From the NCBI GenBank assembly GCA_039654915.1, contig CM077598.1, forward strand, positions 69,964,041 through 70,028,040: 64,000 nt of DNA. The letters run 5' to 3'. The translations under genes were made by a program, and so were the position numbers. Shown one piece after another: positions 55,013-64,000 of the stretch (position 1 is the stretch's first letter; each line of letters opens with the position of its first letter). The stretch comes from Aquilaria yunnanensis (taxonomy: Eukaryota; Streptophyta; Magnoliopsida; Malvales; Thymelaeaceae). The notes below the pieces were generated by a model. That model did not search any database. It saw only the letters and a program-made list of their open reading frames with translations, and had not been told where the DNA came from.

Positions 55013-57365
55013 TCAAGGAGGAAGTTTCCGATGTTCGACCTTGGACCATTTCCACCGAGGTCCCCCAGGAATGTTTAGACCCTCTAGAAAAGAGAGGTCC
55101 AGTTCTGGGAACCTCTGGAGAACCTGGTGCCGAGCAAGGCAGAAGCCGTCCTGGAACGCGACCTTGCTCATCTGATCAGACTTGTTCTTCTCAAGCTCGA
55201 GGTCGTCAAGCTCGTCCTTCAGATCCGTGACCTCCTCCTCCAACGCCTTTATCTGCTCCTCCCCCTTCGGCTCCTTCTTCAACGACTCGACCTCGGCCCG
55301 AAGAGCGTTATTCTCACACGTCAATGACACTATACGGCTGTCAGAACCAGCCTTGTGCTGGAGAAGATCTTCGTTGGCGGCGAGCATCCCCTTTATTTGG
55401 TCATCGAGGTCAGCGATCTTCCTGGAGGAGTCCTTTCGAAGTTCTTCTTTTTCCTTCCGGAACTCCTCCCGAAGGGCAGCTACTTCTTTCTCAGCAGCCT
55501 CTTTCAGCTGCTGGTTTTTGGCGACCGACTCCGCGAGTGCGGTCCTCGTCTCATTCATGGTTTGAGTGGCCGAAGTTCGGAAAGCAACCTCCTTGGCCAC
55601 CCGAACTCGGAGAAAGGCGACGTACCCCATCAGCTGCAAAAAGATTAAACGCAAGGTCAGTAAGAGCCAAACACTTAGGAAAAAATTGAAGGGAAAGAGC
55701 TGTGAAGGATATACCTGAGCAGCATGCTCGGTGATCTTTGCGGTGAGGGTGTTATCCCCCGGATGGGCCGCCGCTATAGCCTTGAAGGAGGCCTCGGTGA
55801 GCACCCCCTTCGAAATTTCCTTAGCCATTTGAGGAACGTCCTCGGAGTACATATTCATGTCCTCCGTGAACGTCCAGAAAGGCTCCTTGGGTATCTTCCC
55901 TTGCGGGATTTTGGCATCCCGAAGAGCTCGTTTCCGAGCATGTTCGGCCACCCAGCCAGGGGTAGTCAACTCCCCTGCGTGATAAGAATGAGAAGGAGAT
56001 TAAAGACAAAGAAGCCAATCCAGAAAAAACAAAGGAAGAACACTTTGTCTGGAAACAAACCTGGCGGAACCTCGACAACAACGTCCTCGGAGTCCCCGGC
56101 CTCCTCGGTCGAAATGCCCTTGCCCTTCCGCTTGCGCCGCTCCTCGGCAGAAGGTACTTCTACCACTACATCAAGGAGGGCCTGTGACGCGGTAGGACTC
56201 TGAGGAGGGACGTCGGTTGAAGGGACCTCGGAAGCAGCAGCCTCAGACTCCGGAATCTCAGCTGCCCCAGGCTCCTCGGCAGTCTCCTCGGGAATTTCCT
56301 CTAGAGGAGCCTGGGCAGCTCTATTTGCCCGTTTCCTCGAAGGCCCCGCGCCAGTAGACTTCCACCTTCGGGAAGACGCCTTGTTCGTCTGATCGCCCTT
56401 CTCCACCTGGCCGGTAAAAAGGGACTTGTAATAGGCGGCAATCGCGTCGCCCATCTCTGAAAAATGAGAGAAACATCAGCGTATGTCCGAGGAAAAAACC
56501 AGTAAAGGAGTAGAAGATAACTCACTTTCGGCAAGCACTTCGAAAGAAATTTCCTCCTTAAGAAGCTTGACCAACCAGGAATCCTTCCCGGCAATGGCAG
56601 GAGCTGGCATCTCGAGGTCAGTCTCGTGCTCCTTTACCACCTTTAGCTCCCGAAGTACCTCTTCGGTCATCAACTTCCAGTTGATTGGAAAAGGGTAAAG
56701 GGCGCGCGGAACGACCTCGGGATCCCAGTCAGAGACAACTTGAATGCGGGCGTCGAAATCCGCGAACAAGGGAGCTAACTCTGGGGTCAGCAGCATCCTC
56801 GGATCAGCAACGTCCACATCCAGTGTTCCCTGAGCCCATTTGGTCGGAACGTACGACCAGGCCTCATCCATCTTCATGAAGAAAAACTTCTGTTGCCACC
56901 CCCGCCAGCTATCTTTAGTGGCGAAGGTGAACATGAATTTCTTGCTCCCGGATCCCCGAGGTGGCATGAAATAGAAGCCACCCTTCGGGACGACAAAGAG
57001 CTTGTAATACTGCATAAAGATTCTAAAATTGGGTTCTATCCTGAAGACGCCACACATGCAGAGGTAGGCGTTAAAATAGCAGAACGAGTTCGGGGGAAGC
57101 TGGTTCACAGCAATGCCATGAAATTTGCAGAACTCGCACACCATCTTCGGGGGAGGATACCGAAGACCCACCTTCAGCTGGGCTCGGAAAACGGTAACTC
57201 CTTACTGTGGTTTGAAAAAGCATAATGGCTAGAACGAGGCAGCCTAGTAATGGCGTAAGAGGGAAGAAAGAATTTTTTCTTCCACCTCTCTAACTTTTCA
57301 GGGGTGGTGCAACAAGGATGGGCTAAAAGAGGCTGCCAGCTCTCAGGAATGGGCATTTTCGACAT
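55013..57365 (-). pseudogene. Element E antisense gene (four exons)
   Basis: Exons on the minus strand: 57365-56526, 56456-56061, 55974-55715 and 55633-55013. Exon 3 is again 260 bases, and all introns are GT-AG. The product starts MSKMPIPESWQPLLAHPCC. It has the same domain order as the C and D copies: PF04195-like domain, basic patch (RRWKSTGAGPSRKRAN), acidic linker and coiled coil (ESVAKNQQLKEAAEKEVAAL). A one-base loss near 57210 shifts exon 1; the rest is open. The C-terminus is shorter than in D (ends KLPP). Confidence 0.87.
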
Positions 57366-57617
57366 AAAAATGAGTTTGAAAATGGAAGAAAATAGTTTCC
57401 AGAGAAAAACTCAACAGAACACAAGGATTAAAGCTCTCTGAAAAACAAAAACCCACCGAAAGATTTGCCAAAATCTGAGGACGCCGTCGTGAAAGCTGGC
57501 TGGAAAAATGCTCTGATTAAGGTAGCTCCGCCACAGAAAGCAAGAAAGTGCAAGAACAGGGGCAAAGCAGAGAGAAGAGCATAAGAGAAAGCAAAAGGAA
57601 CTTATGATGGAGTGGGC

Positions 57618-57625
57618 TATTTATA
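57618..57625 (-). promoter_or_regulatory. TATA box of the element E antisense gene
   Basis: TATAAATA on the minus strand in the context GGCTTATAAATAGCCC, about 250 bases before the ATG. Confidence 0.72.
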
Positions 57626-57899
57626 AGCCAGAGGTGGATAACCGAAACATCGTCATAAGTACCCTTTGGAGGTGAACCATCGTCGTAACTGCTCTCTGCA
57701 CCTAAAAAGGCGCACCCTCTGTAACCGACGCGACTCTCCTCCAATGGCAAAGCGCCACGTGTCAACCGCTGCGCGAAAATGGGGGACACGTCCTCCAAAC
57801 GTCCCTTGAAAGCTGGGACACGTCTTCTGACATCCCTGGGAAACTGGGACGCGCCGCTCAGACTGACACGCTTGGCCAAACAGACCTGCAGAAACAAAG

Positions 57900-58120
57900 A
57901 GCAGGCCACCTTGAGGACGCCAAGAAACAGGCTATGGCCGAACAGCCCATGACCTTCGGGCAAGAGGTGTATCTTCGGCACAGGCTCCACCTCGAAAACA
58001 CCAAAGAACAGGCCAAGGCCGAAGAGCCCATGATCTTCGGGCAAAAGGCGCATCCTCGGAACAGGTTAAGCTTCCAAAGAAACTCCCATACACAACCTCG
58101 GAAAGAGATGCAGAACTGAA
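57900..58120 (-). repeat. Upstream repeats of the element E antisense gene
   Basis: Two to three copies of the roughly 90-base unit also seen at 41160-41330 (TTGCCCGAAGGTCATGGGCT), between the TATA box and the polypurine tract. Confidence 0.72.
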
Positions 58121-58137
58121 GTCTTCACTTCGGCTTT

Positions 58138-58152
58138 CCAATGGGGGGCATG
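58138..58152 (+). other. Polypurine tract of element E
   Basis: CCAATGGGGGGCATG directly precedes the 3' LTR start TGATAGCC. Confidence 0.85.
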
Positions 58153-59032
58153 TGATAGCCAAACGCTATCGACTCTATCTGGCCGAACTCCCTGCCACAA
58201 TGATGGCCAGAAGAAGCTGGCGCTACCCGAGAAAAGGTGCGATCAGGCACCTCAGGAGATAGCCGAAGAGCTCCGAGCCTGGCACGCCAGAAAACCCCGA
58301 GGACACTACTCGCCCCCCCAAGGTTGTGAACAGATCGCCTTCGGAAAAGCGGCACCAGACATAGCGAGCCGAACATGATATCCCTGAAGGCGGAACTCCC
58401 TGAAACTGGGAACCCCTGAATTGAGGGCTTGTTTCCTGAAGATGCTCTGTCCGAACTAAAGGACGACCTCACCCAGGGACCTCGGGAATACGGCAGGAGC
58501 ATTTATGGAAGCATTTAAGGAAGCCTCTGACACGTCCTTTCACAGATGTCATAAAGCCGTCTGAATAGGCGCTCTGACACACGGACGCCATCAGAATCAC
58601 ATCATGGCCCATCTCAGTACGTTGCTCAGGGTAACCTGCTACCAGCTATCTGTCTCCTACGCCCAGAAACTCAGGGAACATCCGACTGAACACGTGTCGT
58701 GATCTGAACGGGCTAGGCACTCCTATAAATACCAGGAATTAATACTTGGCAGGAGGCTGGTTGGTTGGCAAAGCACTGCTCCCACACTCTGAGAAAACTA
58801 CCAGGCGAGACTCTTCAGCCCTTTGTGCTATTTCCTCTGCCTTTTCTCAGCCACCACTGACTTGGGCGTCGGAGGCTCCCCCCCCGGAAAAACACTCCGG
58901 GGGCCTCCTAACCCTTTGTTTCTGAGCTTTCAGGCACTCTCCTTTGGGCTATCCATTCCACCAGGCGTTCTTCCTCCCAGAAGTCTCTCCACCAGTCACC
59001 ATGACTATAAACGATAAGGCCCCTGGCCATCA
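58153..59032 (+). repeat. Element E 3' LTR
   Basis: 880 bp, equal in length to the 5' LTR. The TATA box is at 58724-58731, preceded by the G-box at the same spacing. It ends GGCCATCA, then AGGAT and the F leader. Confidence 0.95.
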
Positions 59033-59037
59033 AGGAT

Positions 59038-60188
59038 GACTTAGTTAAGTCGGACCCAAAGTTAGCAATTTGGATATCACTATTATCCCATCATGCCTTA
59101 CCAAGATGAACATAGGTGCTTTGCTTTGGCAAACCCACTCAATGTTGATCAAAGTCTTGACGAGTGCCAACATTTGGAAGGCATCACATTTAATGACTTA
59201 ATATTTGTTTAAGGGATTTTTTTTCTTTGATCTCACCAATTTGTTATCTCCAGTTGTCTTACACATGCATCACATACAAATATAAAACATGCATCTCATG
59301 CTTACAGGAAAGTAAACATGACATGGTTATATCCCAAACTATGCGATATTCTCAAGCCAATGGGAATATCATAAAAGCCTAAGAAAAGAAAAGGGTCTTC
59401 ATAAGCTCATTCTCCTCATTTCTTGGTTGCCCTTTTTGTTGTCACCTCCTTGGACATACCGCCTTGGATGATCCTTGGACAAACCACCTTGGATGATCCC
59501 ATAATGTACCATTACATCAATAGTAGAAACCTCGAGTTACATTCGAGGGGAGTAAGTTGAAAAGAGAATGTACAATGAGAGTAACAAGAGAAGGCACAAC
59601 TCGCAGGCCGTATTTACAAGTACAACCAATCAAGGGCTATAACCATGCACCATGCTACAACCACCAATCAGCACAACATGTCAAATCTCATTCAACAAAT
59701 GCATGCCAATTAACGCGAGTTGATTAACCAGATTTTATTTATGTGGCACTTCGCATACAGTAATCCCGCAGGCCGATCAAAGGTGGCCGCCCTTGTGGGG
59801 GGTTGCAAGGTGGGCAGCGCCCCGCCGGCGCAAAAAATTTTCTTACAATTGTCTTGCTTGAGATCTTCTATTTTGAGCAAGTAGGCACCCGAGACTCCTC
59901 CATTGGAGCCACCAAAAATACTTTACTTTCGGTGCCCGACCAGGCTGAATCCGAACCAAGCTAGGGTTTTTACAACTATTGCAAGAATCCTAATCCATAT
60001 AGGTATCTCATACCTATCAATTTTGGGCTAATCTCATTAACCAATTTATTTTGTTTCTTCATATTTCTCATCTATTTATTACGAGTTTCAGTTTCAAACA
60101 TCATGAATCAATCTAATTAATCATGGCTGAAAGTGACCGAACACCTAACATCATTCGATTCAACATTCAATCCCGATTTAGGGTTTCA
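59038..60188 (-). other. Element F leader, LTR-proximal part
   Basis: About 1.15 kb without a credible open frame. It includes one GC-rich patch (about 59765-59835, CCGCCGGCGC) in otherwise AT-rich sequence. It joins 36405-36772 once element E is removed. Confidence 0.75.
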
Positions 60189-60206
60189 CCAGTAGCTCTG
60201 ATACCA
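60189..60206 (-). other. Primer-binding site of element F (tRNA-iMet type)
   Basis: TGGTATCAGAGCTACTGG on the minus strand, one base inside the LTR end CCCAACA. Confidence 0.93.
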
Positions 60207-60207
60207 C

Positions 60208-61624
60208 TGTTGGGTTTCGGGAGCCAAACAAGTGCAGCAGAATTTAACCGAAACCCTCCATGATCCAATTGAAATGGGGTAAACCAGGTGTTCAAAACTT
60301 TTCAAACCTAATTTTCGGTTGAGATTTCTCGCCCAACTGTAGAGTCAAATCACAAAACCTGAACAATTGATGTGTTCAAGCTCTCTACCGTATCCACACG
60401 AGCCTCTCGGGATCACCACACTTCCACCACGTCCTGGAAAATGCGTTTCTCTTGCTTTTGCAGTGCTAGCTTGTGTGCTTCAAGGAATTGCAAGAGAAGA
60501 GTACGACTGTGCTTTTGGAAAGCGAGGGCAAGAGGCTGTGAATTTCTCACTACAAGTAGTATTTATAGTGAGACTCAACTTCCAGGCCTAATGGGTTTCA
60601 AAGCCCTAATCCAATTAGGCTTTAATTTCGGGCTTAATAATGGCTCAACTATTAGGCCCATTATTAATATGAAATTATTGTGAAACCATAACCCAAATGA
60701 TTAGCCCATGCACTCTAATGATCCAAATGGCTCTATGTGTGCGACCCAATAGGCTCTTACCACGTTGGCAATGATAAGAAATCACATTTATGATCATAAG
60801 CAATGAGCGGTGTCTAGCAACACAACATTGCTACCCAAGTGACAAGACTGTCGGTGATTTGACTAAACCTTTATGATCATCACCGATATATGCCATTGTC
60901 CCTTTGTCCAACATATCAAGACTAAGCACGAGACATGGAATGTGTCACTCTCGTATAGCCCAATCCTTGGTTTCTTGATTACCGAGTAAACCAACTTAAA
61001 CTGATGACATTGATATCGTATAATAACTCATCCGAGCATGACCATGCATTTTTCTAAGTCTTACACTATCAAGTGGCCCAAAGATATCACTCCCGTTAGT
61101 TAGGAGGGACAAATCCCATCTTGATCATACAAATCCCTCCGCATGATATGTGACATACCCAATGACCTCCTTCAAGTTCACTCAGTTACGAGCAACAAAG
61201 GAAAGTATCAAAGTATGTGACTCACATGTAGGGAACCTTGACGATCTTAGGTCGAAGGACAACATATACCATGATCACTATGAAAATCACTTATGACACT
61301 CATATAATGATCAATGAATTGTTCTCATGGTTGGTCGGTCCAATACACAAGTTCTCCAACTTGTACCCATATGCAGACTACATATCTCATATTAGTCTTC
61401 ACATATGCTAGTCATTATGTATTATTGCAACCCGCTCCACAACAATACTAGACTAGCGACGTTTGAGAATATCATTATTCTAGGGTTACAATTATGTTTA
61501 TTACGTTAGGCAGAAACAAAACAACAAACCTAATTGTTGGATTAATGCCTTAACAAAATATTATGACTCAATATGCGAAAAATACAATCATCTCATGATT
61601 GGCTTGTTGGGCACAACACTAACA
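60208..61624 (-). repeat. Element F 5' LTR
   Basis: 1417 bp, uninterrupted, from TGTTGGGTTTCGG to ACACTAACA. It is the best reference for the family in this window and about as long as the solo LTRs (1416 and 1419 bp). Confidence 0.95.
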
Positions 61625-61629
61625 ATAAC

Positions 61630-61682
61630 GCATTCACAGGTTTGGCGATGTGTCACCAACCGATATGAGTTCCCACAATGCG
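61630..61682. other. Host sequence between element F and the solo LTR
   Basis: 53 bases that were contiguous with 8682 before F inserted. Nothing is recognisable. Confidence 0.7.
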
Positions 61683-61687
61683 TCACC

Positions 61688-63106
61688 TGTTAGTGTTGTG
61701 CCCAAAAAGCCAATCATGAGTTGATTGTATTTTTTCATATTGAGTCATGAAATTTTATTGAGGCATTACTCCAGCAATTATGTTTGTTGTTTTGCTTCTG
61801 CGTAACTTGACAAACATAATTGTAACCCTAAAATGATGATATTCTCAAATGTCCCTAGTCTAGTATTATTGTGGAGCGGGTTGCAATAATACATAACGAC
61901 TAGCATATGTGGAGACTAATATGAGATATGTAGTCTGCATATGGGTACAATTTGGAGAACTTGTGTACTGGACTGACCCACCATGAGAACAATTCATGGA
62001 TCATTATATGAGTGTCATAAGTGATTCTCATAGTGATCATGGTATATGTAGTCCTTCGACCTAAGATCATTAAGGTTCCCTACATGTGAGTCACATACTT
62101 TTATACTTTCCTTTGTTGCTCGTAACTGAGTGAACTTGAAAGAGGTCATTAGGTATGTCACATATCATGCTGAGGGATTTATATGATCAAGATGGGATTT
62201 GTCCCTCCCATCTAACGGGAGTGATATCTTCGGGCCCCTTGATAGAGTGAGACTTAGAAAAATTCATGGCCATGCTCGGATGAGTTGATATACGATATCA
62301 ATGTCATCAGTTTAAGTTGGTCTACTCAGTAATCAAGAAACCAAAGATTGGGCTATACGAGAGTGACACGTTCCATGTCTCGTGCTTAGTCTTGATATCT
62401 TGGACAAAGGGACAACGGCATATATCGGTGATCATGATAAAGGTTTAGTCGAATCACCGACAATCTTGTCACTTGGGTAGCAATGATGTGTTGCTAGACA
62501 CCGTTCATTGCTTATGATCATAAATGTGATTTATGATCATTGCCAACGTGGTGAGAGCCTATTGGGTCACACACATAGAGCTATTTGGATCATTAGAGTG
62601 CATGAGCTAATAATTTGGGTTTTGGTTTCACAATAATTTCATATTAATAATGGGCCTAATAGTTGAGCCATTGTTAAGCCCGAAATTAAAGCCTAATTGG
62701 ATTAGGGCTTTGAAACCCATTAGGCCTGGAAGTTGAGTCTCACTATAAATACAACTTCTAGTGAGAAATTCGTAGGTCTCCTTGCCCTAGCCTCCCAAAA
62801 AGGATAGCCGCACTTTTCTCTTGCAATTCCTTGAAGGACGTAAGCTAGCACTGCGAGCGCAAGAGAAACGCATCTACCGAGACGCGGTGGAAGCATGGTG
62901 ATCCCGAGAGGCTCGTGTGGATACCACAGAGAGCCTGAACACGTTAATTGTTCAGCGTTTGTGATTTGACCCTACAGTTGCGTGAGAGATCTCAACCGAA
63001 AATTAGGTATAAAAATTTTTGAACACCCGGTTTACCCCGTTTTCACTTGGATCCTGGAGGGTTTCGATTAAATTCCGCTGTGTTGTTTGGCTCCCGAAAC
63101 CCAACA
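61688..63106 (+). repeat. Second solo LTR of the F-type copia family
   Basis: 1419 bp, TGTTAGTGTTG to CCCAACA, with a perfect duplication, TCACC (61683-61687 and 63107-63111). The TATA box is at 62744-62751. It is in the opposite orientation to F and lies 63 bases from its end. Confidence 0.95.
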
Positions 63107-63111
63107 TCACC

Positions 63112-63769
63112 AATACCTAAAAAATTGGCAGAATGTCGACAGACAACATTGACACGCGATTTTGTTTTGTTCATAACTTTTCACTCGAGTGTCCGATTGA
63201 GGTAATTCATTATTCCACGTGAAGCTAAGAGGGAGTACTATCACCTCCATGCCTTCACCACACTTAAAATGGCTTAGTTTTAAATTTATTTCACTCAAAG
63301 TGAAAGCAAGTTTTCAATGCATGTTTGGCCATAATAAAGCACCATTAGTTGGGTGCAAGGTTTAGATCAAAAGCCTAGTTGGACCTTCGTATTTAAGGTT
63401 TTGATGCAAGAACCTTTGTACACTAAGGTAGGTTCCAAAGAACATAGTAAATGAGTCCATCCATGATCATTGCCACACCGTGAGTATGAACCAAGTAATG
63501 GTGGGTAAGGGAGCACCATCGATGAAGGCTTAATGCACTTGTTGCCTAGGCAAGCTATGCCTTCAGGCATAGGTGAAAGCCTAGTGCATCCTTGGTAGGT
63601 TAAATGGGTGGAGGCTTAGTACACAAGTCGCCTAGTCAAGTCTAAGGACTTGAGGCACTATGTGGAGGCCTAGTACACCTAGTGGATTTCTTACTGTGCA
63701 AGCAAGGAGCATCCACCATGTTCACCTGCACAACAACTAAGGGAAGGCTACATTATTGCATCAGTCAGT
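63112..63769. other. Unclassified repeat region
   Basis: No credible gene. From about 63525 to 63685 a roughly 50-base motif (AGGCTTAGTACAC) recurs four times with changes. The part before 63300 (TCCGATTGAGGTAATTC) resembles LTR sequence and may continue the repeat at 7808-8682. Confidence 0.4.
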
Positions 63770-64000
63770 AAGCTACAAGAATCGAGTGAGTTGCTGCACA
63801 TCAAAGAAGTTGTTGTTCTCAGTATTCCAAGTCATGTCCCATGCATCAAACCAATGAAGGAGGTTGAAAAGGAACAATTTGAGGTAAGTCCAAGTGATTT
63901 CATATGCAAAATTTTGCCTGATATTGTTTCTTATCCTATGGTTCAAGGGGATGAAATTAATGCAACTCCACCCGACGCCATTGTGTGCAAGGGTGAAAAT
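63770..64000 (+). pseudogene. Third copy of the gag-only family's unknown region, partial
   Basis: The plus strand reads KLQESSELLHIKEVVVL, then IPSHVPCIKPMKEVEKEQ and FEVSPSDFICK. This is colinear with the region after the KE-rich stretch in elements A and B. It is open to the window edge. The gag part is not found upstream, so this copy is either truncated or broken at about 63770. Confidence 0.85.

Larger units (their letters stand above)
36778..59032 (+). mobile_element. Element E: Tat-lineage Ty3/gypsy element, split by element C
   Basis: Two 880-bp LTRs (36778-37657 and 58153-59032) are flanked by a perfect duplication, AGGAT (36773-36777 and 59033-59037), in the leader of F. The order on the plus strand is 5' LTR, primer-binding site, gag-pol (37626-40190 and 51349-54285), tandem repeats, antisense gene (57365-55013, minus), polypurine tract and 3' LTR. 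About 29 LTR differences (3%) are visible. Without element C it is about 11.1 kb. Confidence 0.95.
8683..61624 (-). mobile_element. Element F: old Ty1/copia element, expanded by nested insertions
   Basis: The two ends are copies of a 1.4-kb LTR. They are flanked by a perfect duplication, ATAAC, at 8678-8682 and 61625-61629. Read on the minus strand, the order is 5' LTR (60208-61624), tRNA-iMet primer-binding site, leader (59038-60188 and 36405-36772), gag-protease (35454-36404), integrase, RT-RNase H, polypurine tract (about 32481-32495) and 3' LTR (8683-9193, 21607-22165, 32137-32480). The integrase-before-RT order defines copia. Elements B and D sit in its 3' LTR and element E in its leader. 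Its reading frame has many stops and shifts. The gag and integrase text suggests a Tork/Angela-like lineage, which is uncertain. Confidence 0.93.

Noticed and set aside
1..64000. Host protein-coding genes, tRNA or rRNA genes
   Set aside because: All coding traces match retrotransposon parts. tRNA-like words are primer-binding sites only. Nothing longer supports an RNA gene.
1..64000. Endogenous plant pararetrovirus sequence
   Set aside because: No movement-protein or coat-type domains are seen, and every RT is tied to an integrase, LTRs or clear gypsy/copia context.

Overview
The window is intergenic DNA from a large, repeat-rich flowering-plant genome. Essentially every coding trace belongs to an LTR retrotransposon (Ty1/copia, or Ty3/gypsy of the Athila, Tat and gag-only types), and I find no host gene. 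Plant-type primer-binding sites (tRNA-iMet and tRNA-Asp-like), Tat polyproteins with two RNase H domains and antisense genes in the Tat elements all point to an angiosperm. The species cannot be named from this sequence.

Layout. 1-6234: 5' part of an Athila-like element (H, minus strand) whose gag is split by a solo copia LTR (2772-4187, duplication GTTCA). 6235-8682: unclassified non-coding repeat DNA, perhaps the end of another gypsy element. 8683-61624: one old copia element (F, minus strand, duplication ATAAC) swollen to about 53 kb by later insertions. Its 3' LTR holds a gag-only gypsy element (B, 9194-21601, duplication CTAAT) and a Tat element (D, 22166-32068). Its 5' leader holds a second Tat element (E, 36778-59032, plus strand, duplication AGGAT). 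B's 3' LTR was itself hit by a Tat fragment (G, 10120-17001), and G's LTR was hit by a young intact gag-only element (A, 10730-16388, duplication GAGCT). E's pol was hit by a third Tat element (C, 40191-51348, minus strand, duplication AGCGT). 61688-63106 is a second solo copia LTR (duplication TCACC). The right edge enters a third copy of the gag-only family.

The nesting order agrees with LTR divergence counted by eye: F about 12% over 200 bases, E about 3%, C about 1.5%, A about 0.4%.

Two features stand out. First, all three long Tat elements carry, between pol and the 3' LTR and on the opposite strand, a gene with its own TATA box and four exons. Splice sites are in equivalent places and exon 3 is 260 bases in every copy. 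The predicted protein has an N-terminal domain resembling the 'putative gypsy type transposon' family, then a basic nuclear-localisation-like patch, an acidic linker and a C-terminal coiled coil. Second, element A has near-identical 1021-bp LTRs and one uninterrupted 953-codon frame: a gag domain followed by about 600 residues I do not recognise, ending in a pol-like tail that reads through the polypurine tract into the 3' LTR. It has no protease, RT, RNase H or integrase, so it would depend on enzymes supplied in trans.
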